Assembly (NCBI GenBank): GCA_030761205.1 | Contig: JAULJL010000001.1 | Location: 35,721,145 to 35,785,144 of the forward strand | Direction: 5' to 3' | Length of the DNA stretch: 64,000 nucleotides | DNA from: Fremontodendron californicum | Taxonomy: Eukaryota > Streptophyta > Magnoliopsida > Malvales > Malvaceae | In this document: positions 35,151-46,098 of the stretch, piece by piece | Layout of the letters: every line of letters starts with the position of its first letter | Numbering within the stretch: the stretch's first letter is position 1 | The notes under the pieces: model-generated | Databases searched by the model: none | Told to the model about the DNA's origin: nothing | What the model saw: only the letters and a program-made list of their open reading frames with translations | Translations under genes and position numbers: made by a program

Positions 35151-38100
35151 ATGTCAAGCAATGCAATCACTATTATTCTCTTGTTTCTTAACATCTCTTT
35201 GCTTCCAGCCATCTCTGCCTTGAATCAAGAAGGCCTTTCTTTGCTTTCATGGCTTTCAACGTTCAATTCTTCTACCCCTGCTGCTTTCTTCTCTTCATGG
35301 AATCCATCCCACCAAAATCCATGCAGATGGGATTACATAAAATGTAGTGATGGATTTGTTAGTGAAATCACAATTTCTAACATCAATCTCCATACCAGTT
35401 TTCCCACCCAGATCATCTTTTTTCAGCACCTTACTACTCTTGTCCTTTCACGTGGGAACCTCACTGGGGAAATTCCGCCTTCAGTAGGAAACTTGTCATC
35501 ACTGGTCACCCTGAACCTTAGTTTTAATGCTTTCACAGGGAACATCCCAGCTGAGATTGGAAAGTTAGCTGACTTGCAGTCATTGTCTCTGAATACAAAT
35601 TTTTTACATGGTGGAATTCCAAGGGAGATTGGAAACTGTTCAAAGCTTCAGTTGCTTGAACTGTTTGATAACCATCTTTCTGGAAAGATTCCTACAGAAA
35701 TAGGACAATTGGTGGCTCTGGAGATTTTCCGGGCAGGTGGGAACTCAGGTATTCAGGGTGAGATCCCAATGCAGATATCAAATTGCAAACAACTAGCTTT
35801 TCTTGGTCTTGCGGATACTGGTATTTCAGGGCAACTACCAAATAGTATAGGGGAGCTCAAGAATCTCAAAATTCTTTCAATCTATACAAGCAATCTTAAT
35901 GGTCACATCCCACCAGAAATTGGTAATTCTTCAGCCTTAGAGGACTTGTTTCTTTATGGAAACCAACTTTCTGGAGAGATTCCTGAAGAACTGGGTTTAT
36001 TGAAAAATCTCAAGAGGGTGTTACTGTGGCAGAACCAGCTAAGCGGGAGAATTCCAAAATCACTTGGGAACTGTTCAGGTTTGGTTATTATTGATTTCTC
36101 AATGAATTATCTAACTGGTGAGGTTCCTTCATCTCTTGCCAATTTAGTTGCATTGGAGGAACTTCTTTTGTCTGGGAACAACATTTCTGGTAAGATACCT
36201 CCGTTTATTGGCAACTTTTCAAGCCTAAAGCAACTGGAATTGGATAACAACAGATTCTCCGGCGAGATTCCACCTGCCATTGGACAACTAAAGGAGCTTT
36301 CTCAGTTCTTTGCCTGGCAGAATCAGCTTCGTGGAAGCATACCAAATGACCTAGCCAACTGTGAGAAACTTCAACATTTGGATTTTTCACACAATTTCCT
36401 CACCGGTTCAATTCCAAGTTCTCTGTTCAATTTGAAGAACTTGACCCAATTGTTGTTGTTATCAAACAGCCTTTCAGGTGAAATTCCACAAAATCTGGGT
36501 AATTGCACCAGCTTGACCCGTTTAAGGCTGGGATCAAACAACTTTACTGGTCATATTCCATCAGGAATTGGTCTCTTGCATAGTTTGAGCTTTCTTGAAT
36601 TGTCAGAAAATCAATTTACTGGAGAAATTCCTCCTGATATTGGCAACTGCACTCATTTAGAAATGGTAGATTTGCGTGGAAATAAGCTCCAAGGTACAAT
36701 ACCAGCGTCTTTTGAATTTCTTGCTGGTCTTAACGTCCTGGACCTTTCAATGAACAATATAGGAGGCACCATTCCTCAGAATTTGGGCAAGCTCACTTCC
36801 TTAAACAAAATGGTAATCAGTGGAAACTCCATAACAGGGTTGATCCCGAAGTCACTAGGAAACTGTAAGGCTTTGCAGTTGTTGGACATAAGCAGAAACA
36901 AAATTGCTGGTTCTATCCCTGAAGAGATTGGTCGTTTGCAAGGACTTGATATACTCTTGAACTTGAGTTGGAATGCTTTAACTGGACCTATTCCAGAAAG
37001 CTTTTCAAATCTCTCAAAACTGGCCAACTTGGACCTCTCTCACAATATGCTAAATGGGAGCTTGAGGGTACTAGGCGATCTTGACAATCTTGTTTCTTTG
37101 GATGTCTCATGCAATAATTTGTCGGGTATCCTTCCAGATACTAAGTCATTCCATGATCTCCCCACCACTGCATTTTCTGGCAATCAAGAGCTCTGCATTA
37201 ACAGAAACGAGTGCAGCTTGAATGGAAGTCCCCATGGCACAAAATCAACCAGAAATCTTATCATGCGCACTCTTCTCAGTGTAGCTATAACTATTATAGT
37301 AGTCACTCTTGTTGTGTTTTTGTTTATCAGAGTTCATGGAGCCAAAAATGAAGATGATTTTTTGGACTGGCATTTTACCCCATTCCAAAAGCTTAACTTT
37401 TCTGTGAATGATATTTTGACGAGTCTGTCAGATTCAAACATCATCGGAAAGGGTTGTTCTGGCATGGTTTATCTTGTCGAGACACCCGCAAAGCAGGTTG
37501 TTGCAGTGAAGAAGCTATGGCCTAAAAAAAATGGTGAGTTTCCAGAAAGGGATTTGTTTTCTGCAGAAGTTCAGACTCTTGGATCAATAAGGCATAAAAA
37601 TATAGTGAGACTACTGGGATGCTTTGAAAATGGGAAAACTAGATTACTCTTGTTTGATTACATCAGTAATGGAAGTTTGGCTGGATTGCTGCATGAGAAG
37701 AAAGTATTCTTGGACTGGGACGCAAGATATAAGATCATACTAGGAGCAGCTCAAGGTTTAGCATATCTTCATCATGATTGTATTCCACCAATAGTTCATC
37801 GTGATATCAAAGCCAACAACATCTTGGTAGGACCACAGTTTGAAGCTTTCCTGGCTGACTTTGGTCTGGCAAAGCTGGTTGATGCTTCAGAGAGTCCGAG
37901 AGCTTCCAACATAGTTGCAGGTTCTTATGGATACATTGCTCCTGGTGAGTGCAAATATTTCATACTGTTCAACAATTATACAACAAATCTCCATTTTGTT
38001 TTTAAATTTCTTTGCAACCGTTTACAGATTTTTTTTTTTTTTTTTTTTATACTTTTCAGAAGATATTAGTTAATAGGGTGAAACAAAAGTCATGTCTTTG

Positions 38101-38697
38101 TGGCATTTGCTTTCTAACATGTTTTCAGCTTCAACGAGCTGCTTCCAGATTTTGAAGTGTTTAGGGACATGTTCCCAGTTCGATCCTGTATTTCTGTACA
38201 TATATAGCTAATCCTGACATTACGACAATTTTGCAGAGTACGGATACAGCATGAGGATCACAGAGAAGAGTGATGTGTACAGCTTTGGCGTAGTGGTCCT
38301 AGAAGTTTTAACAGGAAAGGAACCGACGGATGACAGTATTCCAGATGGCGTCCACATTATCACTTGGATTAACACACAACTTCGTGAATGGAAAAAAGAC
38401 TTCACAACCATTATTGACCAGCAGCTCCTCATAAGATCAGGTACACAAATCCAAGAGATGGTTCAAGTGCTTGGGGTGGTTCTCCTATGTGTCAATCCAT
38501 GTCCAGAGGAACGACCTACTATGAGAGATGTAATTGCAATGTTAAAGGAGATCAGGCACGAGAATATTGAGGATTATGAAAAACCAGATCTTCTCGGTAA
38601 AGGAATAGGAATAGGAATAGCAAACAACCCGAAAGGTGCAGTTCATTGCTCTAGTTTCTCTAGATCATCACAACCTCTCATTACTTCACCTTCTTAG
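35151..38697 (+). CDS. LRR receptor-like kinase, subfamily XI (RGF-receptor/RGI-like)
   Basis: Two exons, 35151-37944 and 38237-38697, joined G|AG inside the APE codon; the product is 1084 residues, normal for the subfamily. Order: signal peptide (about 1-23), N-terminal cap with NPCRWDYIKC, about 22 plant-type LRRs (LxxLxLSxNxLTGxIP) to about residue 650, membrane helix 707-729, kinase from about 750. The kinase keeps the Gly loop GKGCSGMVY (G766), VAVKK (K787), HRDIKANN (D885), DFG (D903) and APE (E932). It is an RD kinase, so catalysis is expected. R194-A-G-G matches the RxGG motif of receptors for sulfated RGF/GLV root peptides; those signal with SERK co-receptors. The ligand is inferred. 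The ATG is the only one before the hydrophobic leader. I see no lesion. Confidence 0.93.
37945..38236 (+). other. Single intron of the LRR receptor kinase gene
   Basis: 292 bp, GTGAGT donor and TTTTGCAG acceptor, phase 1, with a run of about 19 T near 38030-38048. The position inside the activation segment is the usual one for LRR-XI kinases. Confidence 0.92.
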
Positions 38698-39670
38698 TCC
38701 ATTATTGGTCTTTTTTTTAACAGTCATTTGTATAGGTCTGATAATATGCAGCAAAATAGTGTTATGTTTTGTATCTTCTTTTCCCCACCATTGACTCAAC
38801 TGATGCTTCATTAATTTGAATGCATTCCTCTGTATTCTTATATTTCTCTCAGAAGCAAAGAGAAGATGAGTTTATCTTTGATGCCTATAAAATGCATGTC
38901 CGACATCTATATTGCTCCGACTCTTCATTTTTCTTGAAGTACTCGTGTCCAGCATCCATGTCTGACTCATATCCGAACATGGGTATGGAAATATGATCCT
39001 CCAAGGACCCTTTCGAATACATGAAAATCTTAGAAAAAATTGAACATACCCGCTTCTGACACTCACACCCGAGTCCGAGTAATATAATCTGACATATTTA
39101 GACTTCAAAGCTGACGAGAATGAAAGAAATTGACAGCCTAAGGCATGAACTCTGACAGAATAAAAGGCAGCCGACCTTTCAACTCAGTGATCATATATCC
39201 CTTCCCCCCTCTGCTTTATCTTAAAGGGGGCAGTACCTAACTACATGAACCCAGAAGGAAACCTTCGTTTCCTGTAGAACATGTGGGGCGGTTGTCCTGA
39301 TAGCCGAAGCCCCAAAAGATACAAAATAATTAAGGAACAGGAATAATGGAACTTTATAATCGAACCAACTAACTCTTTTCATCTGTTTCCCCAAAGTCGA
39401 AACATTTACAACTGCTAAGCTATGCAGGTAACCCAGCAGCATAAAGAAGATCCAAATGCCATCAAGCTGGTTCCAAATGACAGGATAATATATGATACTA
39501 AAGCGTAAAATCTTTCAAAATTATCACCGACCAAAATGTCATCAAGCGTCACCTCAACCATCCAATAAGCTGGCTTTCATCAATGGCATAGATCATGGAA
39601 AGTGAACAATAATTAAAAGTGCTACAGTACCAGAAAATCAATCAACATGACTGTTTAGCAGATGCAGTTT
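38698..39670. other. 3' flank of the receptor kinase gene, no further gene seen
   Basis: The receptor kinase 3' UTR presumably lies in the first few hundred bases. No classical AATAAA was identified with confidence. The rest is unassigned. Confidence 0.4.
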
Positions 39671-39850
39671 TCAAGTAGGGGACCAATAAGGAAAAGCTGT
39701 AGCTTTCAAGCCCATTGGGTTGTCCTTGGGGAGCTGGGCCAGTGAAAAGCAAAGGGTAGTGACACAATCCTGGTTGGCACGAGCCTGATAGAACATGAAA
39801 TTATGGGGGGATGCAAAAGGACCACCATCTCCCACAAGCTTCACCAACAT
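39671..39850 (-). CDS. Small open frame of 59 codons, unrecognised
   Basis: Starts MLVKLVGDGGPFASP and ends KATAFPYWSPT, with a balanced, protein-like composition (G, P, C, W, aromatic residues) unlike the A/T-driven frames around it. An in-frame TAG sits just before the ATG; CTAG could also act as a splice acceptor, making this a last exon. I do not recognise a family, and no partner exon was found. A hAT MITE lies 44 bp upstream. It could be a chance frame, a micropeptide, or the tail of a broken gene. Confidence 0.25.
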   Translation of the reverse strand: MLVKLVGDGGPFASPHNFMFYQARANQDCVTTLCFSLAQLPKDNPMGLKATAFPYWSPT

Positions 39851-39885
39851 CTAGATCTTAAAGCTCCATGTTCTTAAAAGGGTGC

Positions 39886-40375
39886 ATTGCTCCTAGGGCT
39901 GTAATCGAGTCGAGCCGAGCTCGAATAGTGAGCTGCTCGAGCTCGACTCGAAACTCGCTGCTCGAAACTCGGCTCGAGCTCGACCGAATACCATTTTTCA
40001 AGCTCGAGCTCGGCTCGAGATATAATCGAACTATTCGAGCTCGGCTCGATAAAGCTCGTTTACTCAATTTATGTACTCGAGCTCGAGCTCGAGTTCGAGC
40101 TCGAGCTCGTTTCATATACAATTTTTTTACATTTAAATAATAAAGGTAATATAGTAAATTATTATAAAAATATATATTATAAAATCAAAAGCTCGATTAG
40201 GCTCGCGAGCCGCTCGAATCGAGTATTGAGATACTCGAATTCGGCTCGCTCGATAGCTCGAGCTGCTCGAGCTCGAGCTCGGCTCGATAATGACCGAATC
40301 GAATTCGAATTTTTTTCGAGCCGAACTCGAATAGCTTGCGAGCACCAGTGTCTCATTTACACCCCTAATTGCTCC
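39886..40375. mobile_element. hAT-type MITE with GCTCGAGCTCG repeats
   Basis: Element 39894-40367 (474 bp) lies between perfect 8-bp duplications ATTGCTCC (39886-39893, 40368-40375). The termini TAGGGCTGTAATCGAG and, inverted, TAGGGGTGTAAATGAG fit the hAT YARNG start. Both halves are packed with GCTCGAGCTCG and CTCGGCTCGA words in inverted arrangement around an A/T core (40105-40190). No coding capacity. Confidence 0.92.
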
Positions 40376-42118
40376 TAGTCATGTGAACTCAGGCTATCTT
40401 AAGGCCCACTGATAGCTCAAGCTACCATACCACTCTCTTGTGCCTAAGAATGCAAGAAAGCAACCAATGACAAAAGTCATACTTTTTATGGAACTTTTCA
40501 CAACAAGCAATCTGAACCTTTTTTTTTTTTTTTGCCCAAAAATCTGAACCTTATTAACTGTATGTAATATTAAAATACTATTATATGCAGGCAGTCCATC
40601 TAGGTTCAGCCATACATTCCTTATCTTCTTAATTTCAGGCAAATAACAAAACTAATGAACATTTCTCTTCATCTTTTTCTTCTTTCAATCTGTCAGTTAT
40701 TGTTTATACAGAGATTTCTTTAGAATTTAAAAGGTTAAACATAAAATTCATTCAAATCACAACTCACAAGCAAACAGATTTCCTTTTTCTTTTTGAAGTA
40801 AAAACCAAATGTGAGAAATTCAACTGTTTCAGAAAATCTGAAGTCTAAATCTTTGATGATCCTGGAATTTAACGTATTACAGCTCATCCTCGAAACATGA
40901 TGTAAACAAGCAAGCAAATCATGGAACTGAACTATGAACCAGAAGGAATCAACTTAATTAGAAGGGGATAAATGGCTTTTTGGTTCGAGTTTCATCTAAG
41001 AGTGTGATAGGGCCCCATCAATCATTCAACATACATTACAAGACACTTAGCATGTACTCTAATAAACAAGACATAATCAATCTGAAACATATCGATAATG
41101 ACAGATTAACAGTAGTAATATATATCCATTCTCAAAAAAAAAAAAAAAAAAAACAGTGGTAATATATATGGTAGCCAGAGCACACTTCCAGATTGTGAAA
41201 TATGCAACTTTACTATGTACTAAAAAATATACAACTTAAGTTAAAAACCACACCAACAACCAAATTAATCACTCAAATTTTGTGACATTCCAAATGCAAA
41301 TGCTAAGCAGTAGCTGCAAGAAGATACATAAATATCTCCAGAGCATAAGAACTGTAGGTTTAGCTTTTTATTATGCTAGAGACTGACACAAAAGAAAAAT
41401 CACCAAGCCTGATCTATACCATGTGTCAACAGGCTAACATTCTTGCATGTGTTTATACCTTTGTAGTGCAGTATTTGCATGGTGGGGAAGTTGTAACAGT
41501 GAAGATATAACGTTGTCAGAGTTCAGGACCATGGTAGTATGAAAAAGGATGTGAAGAGAAGATTTAAGAATTGTCGGTGTCAGAGTACCATGGACAGTAT
41601 ACTGAGTAATTGTCAAAACTATCATATAAACCAGTCAATTTTTGAACCAAAAGAAAGAAGAAAAAAAACTACAAATACTATGTTATCTCCTATGACCAAG
41701 AGCATTAATGTTATATATGCTTGAACCACTTCTTTCTCTGTCTCTCACAAGTATACATGCAAGAAGCCAAGTAATTAATTACAAGTGATTATTGCATGCC
41801 AACAATGATAAGCCTGAAGCCAGTAACCGGTACTCATTTATAACAGCTTTTTTATCCATATGCAAAACAATTATATATATACAAAATTAAAAGCCAGATC
41901 AAAATTACACATTAAATCTTCCGATATCCACCGTGCTGTCAGGAATCAAAAGTAAGGAACCAGTTGGTTTATGGAATATTTATGACAAGAAAATAAGTTA
42001 CATTCCAATATTATCTATGTGCACTAAAAGGAAATGTCACTTCTCTGAGCAAATGTACACTCACAGATTATGTTCTTCAGATAACTGAAAAAATTTGTTG
42101 CAGACAATGAACCTTTTT
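40376..42118. other. Intergenic, no gene seen
   Basis: AT-rich with poly-A runs (41131-41153). No exon pattern was recognised on either strand. Confidence 0.45.
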
Positions 42119-42351
42119 TTATGGATGCCACTTTATGCTGCATCCAACACTATTAGAAAATAGGAAATAATGACTTTTAGTGGGTAATCCCTCGAGTAAA
42201 ACTTTGAAGAGTAAAAAAAAAAAAAAAACAAAATTGAAAGTACTTAAGGAAGAGTGCACCTTGGTTTCTGAATTGATGGTACTATTTGGCCACTAAGAAC
42301 ACTATCTATAGCAAGGCTTAGGTCCCTAGAAAGCATTAAACAAGCAAATGG

Positions 42352-42924
42352 TTTACTAATGGGTTAAAGTATCTAGATAGTCCTTTTACTATAGTCAAAA
42401 GTGCATTTTAGTCCCTGTACTATAGAAGTGAGTAATTTAATCCTTGTACGTTTGAAATTGGTGCAAAGAAGTAAAATTGGTAACTGTATTAATGGAGAAT
42501 CGTCTAAATGCTGACGTGGACATGTGAAACTGACAGAATAGATGACCTAGAAAAAATGATGATGTGTCAATTTTTTTTGCTCAGGTGGAATTTAGAAACT
42601 GACAGCATAGATGACTTCGAAAAAAAATGATATGTTTTTACGGGTAAGGGAGAGATTTGGATTAAAAAAATTACGTTTTTCTAAATTTCACATGAGTAAA
42701 AAAAATTGACACGTCATCATTTTTTTTTCAAGTCATCTTTTCTATCAGTTTCACATGTTCATGTCAGCATTTAGACGGTTTCCTATTAACACTTTTACCA
42801 ATTTTACTTCTTTGCACTAATTTCAAACGTACAATGATTAAATTACTTACTTCTATAATACGGGACTAAAATACACTTTTGACTATAGTACAGGGACTGT
42901 TTAAGTACTTTAACCTTTACTAAC
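42352..42924. mobile_element. MULE-type MITE, near-complete inverted repeat, in a pseudogene intron
   Basis: Element 42361-42915 (555 bp) is flanked by 9-bp repeats TTTACTAAT / TTTACTAAC, one mismatch. The ends GGGTTAAAGTA and, inverted, GGTTAAAGTAC pair over at least 130 bp (GTCAAAAGTGCATTTTAGTCCC, GTACGTTTGAAATTGGTGC). Most of the element could therefore fold into one long hairpin. The centre repeats ATGATGTGTCAATTTTTTTT in both orientations. It lies between two 3' exons of the thioredoxin-like pseudogene. Confidence 0.87.
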
Positions 42925-43084
42925 GCAACAGGAGGGGGAAAGTCAAATTATTAGTTACATAATAAGCTTAAAACCACAGAAGCCAACCTTCCAGTAACAG
43001 GAACACTTGGCCGGGAACCATCAAACTGGCCGTGATATACAAGTTCAAATGGCCTCCTTCAATCCAGTTTCAAAGGCAGAACTT

Positions 43085-43116
43085 AGCAAGTTATTATTAT
43101 TATTATTATTATTATA
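43085..43116. repeat. (TTA)n microsatellite
   Basis: About ten TTA/ATT units where the missing exon of the thioredoxin-like pseudogene would be expected to end. Repeat slippage or a repair event here may have removed the exon. Confidence 0.8.
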
Positions 43117-46098
43117 AAGACTCTTTAACATGATCCCAAGACTTAATCCCACCACACAGTCTTCTACATGGATAATGTTCTGGTAAATCACAAATTTCTA
43201 ACACTCAAATCTTCATGGCATGGCAGACTGCCTACCTATCATTGCCAACCTGGCTCAACGCTGGCTGCCTATAAAGGGAATCAAGAGCAAAACCAAATCT
43301 TTACCAATTAATGCACGGCAGTTTGCGAATGCATGTCTACACAAGGTATGAAGTAAATACAAACAATAAAACAATGACAACGGAATAACAGGAAAATTCA
43401 GCTATATTAAAGCTATAATAATGTAAAACAAACTGCAAATTTTAAGAAAATGGAAGAAGTAAAAGTTTTAGAGGTAAAGGTAAAGGCACATTTCTAATAA
43501 TGTTTCCATTTATTTATAATGTTTTTAATTGAAACAACAAAGGAGAAGAGCAAGCAAGCACTGGCATACCTCATCATATAGGTAAGGGAAAGGATAGTTA
43601 TATAGTTTAGCCTCTTCTGCCATGAATTGTGGTCCATCCTGTGAACAACAGTTCATTTGGAGAAATCATACAACAGCTTCAAAGCAGATTCTCAAATTAT
43701 GGGATCAGTGGAACCTGAGGGTGAGTGGCTACAGAATTCGAAGATATTGCAACAACAGCAAGCCCTCTCTGCAATAGAATGCAATAAATTTTGGAATGTT
43801 AATCTTGTACAGTCATTTATCTTTCCAAGTTCCTTTTGGTAACATCAATTTAAGCAAGCTGCAAAACCCAGCAAGAGGAAGGGGCACTTAGCTACCTTCA
43901 TATAGAAATTTGAAAGCTTCACCATATCCTTCTTCAGGTGCTTAACAAATGGGCAGTGGTTGCATATAAACATAACCTGCAAAACAACATTGTTACTATA
44001 AATCTTATGATTAAATGTATGGCCATACAAAGAGAATAAATGCTATTAATCATCAAGAATCAAGAAGCTCATGATGGAAAATTATTATAATTATTAATTA
44101 TTTTGAAAATGATGGTGAAGTATAATTTATGTTTAAAGAAACATTCCTCTCTGTTAAGTGGTTCAAACTTTCATGGGAAAAGTGTAGCCCTTTTTCAAGT
44201 ACTAGGTCTACCTCATTTAATAGGTAGTAAATTCAACAAACATGAGAATATATAGTTACCCTTCCTTGTAAAAAGTGCTAACAATAGCAAATGCTTTAAT
44301 GGAAGAAGTGATTGTTGTACGTTAAGACACTTGAATAAAGAAACAGAGTGGGGCAGGGATATGGAAGGACTACAGTAGACACTCCACTACATGATGTCTA
44401 TTTATAAATGCACTGTTTGCAAGCCCCTTGATTTTATGCTTTAGCTTGTGCCAAAATCAGCACTTAAACTTCAACCTTGGAGCATGCCCTACTCACCTAG
44501 TTCACAGGTTTGCTTTATTCGGTGAGCTAAAACAACTCCAACTATTTCTAAGCAGCAGGCAAAGGCAGACATTCACATTGATTAAAAAAATGCTTCAAAA
44601 ATACCTTTTTATCCTTCTCGATTGTTCCAAAATGCCAAGATATAGTAATTCTTTCTCCTATGCAAATGAACAAACATAAATCAAACCATAGCATCATTGT
44701 TAAACTGCCATCCATGAGTCAGCGCCTGAAACTGAAAGAACAGATGCTTATTGCAATAACTATTTGGAGCTTTTACATTCCATAAATTTAACATTTTTGA
44801 AGCATCGGCTCAGTCACAATTATCCTGAACACCAAATCCAAAATGGCAACGCCAATTTTTTTTTTATGCAACAATATCATAACAATGATATTGGTCATTT
44901 ATTCAACTATAATCCCTGTCACAACCAATTCTCTTTCACAACCAGTGATGTCACCGGATCTTAAATTTATACAAATAAATGCTTACATATTCGAAGCAGA
45001 ACAAATCATCTCTTCTAACAAAATAAGCAATTCTGCATCTCTTACTAGTTACTGGTTTCAACCATTGTTTTGTACCTTTGCCTGCCATTGTCATAAACCT
45101 CAGTTCTAATTATGCACTTAATCACATCTTGTAACAAGCATAGTGAAGTACAACATATCAAATACTAAGGCATTGATAAAATAAAATAAAATGAGACCAA
45201 AAATAAAATATTTCAACCTGACAGTCACCCCATTTTCAATCATTTCAACACTTATCTCAATTCAGTGAGATCCCAATTTATGAATTAATCAAATTCATGT
45301 ACCTTTATCCTAGTGCCTTACCTTATAACTTCTTATGAAATTCAATATGAATCAAACTGAATACAGATTACGCACTCTTAAAAGAAAACAAACAGGGATT
45401 TCATATATGATCCTAATGAAATTGAAACAAAATGGTAACATTATCTCAACTGTATCCAATAAAACAACTTGAATATCCCAAAACTTAAAATGCCTTTCTT
45501 TACAAACTTCTCAAAAGAAACCTACTGTAACTACCTTTAATGTAAGCCTAATTTATTCCAAGTATGCCAGAAAAGAGATAATTAAAGAATAAAACAAGAA
45601 CTTTTTTACCCTAAATAACCACAACCACCCAAAAAAGGACCAAAACAGAATAGTAGCAATAAAATATTGCAAGAAATGAAATGGGTGCTTACCTACAAAG
45701 CAGGGTATCATTCAAAATCTTCCAAAGTCCAAGTCTCCCCAGTTAGAGGCTCTGGCAACTACCCTCCAATGGAAACAAAATAGTAGTAATAAATACAGGC
45801 AAAAATATAAATGTTCTTAACATGTAAACTTTTATGTTTCCATTAAAGAAACCTGGAAATTGGGAGCCCTGAAACCAAGGGAAATGTCTTGGGACTCAGT
45901 TCTTGCAGATTGGATAACCAACAGCTTCTTTCTTGCGGGTTCATTGTTCCTTATCCGCACTGGACAAAAACCCAACTTCCAGGATGACAACGTTGTCACA
46001 AATGATGAAGTCCTGATAGCTGCTAACGTGCGCGGGACTGACAGTAAACGTGAACTTGTTGTGGTTACTGTTACTGCTCCTCCAACAGCAACCGCCAT

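Larger units (their letters stand above)
42119..46098 (-). pseudogene. Plastid thioredoxin/peroxiredoxin-like protein (CNHCPFVKH family), pseudogene
   Basis: Exons on the minus strand: 46098-45853 (Ser/Thr-rich transit peptide, then ISLGFRAPNFQ), 45758-45693 (LPEPLTGETWTLEDFE), 43976-43896 (VMFICNHCPFVKHLKKD), 43768-43715 (GLAVVAISSNSVATHPQ), 43638-43570 (DGPQFMAEEAKLYNYPFPYL), about 43058-42988 (RRPFELVYHGQFDGSRPS), 42325-42260 (DLSLAIDSVLSGQ) and 42149-42119 (VGCSIKWHP, stop). The family is a plant/bacterial thioredoxin-fold oxidoreductase with a CxxCP active site, probably plastidic. Breaks: TGA (45708-45710) and TAG (45693-45695) in exon 2. The exon carrying the TPEFF part is missing, with only a shifted, stop-containing trace beside a TAA microsatellite near 43065-43115. 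All other junctions are GT-AG. Exon 2 is a multiple of 3, so skipping it would keep frame, but the missing exon still breaks the fold. Confidence 0.85.

Noticed and set aside
43657..43842. 61-codon plus-strand frame
   Set aside because: It is antisense to exons of the thioredoxin-like pseudogene.
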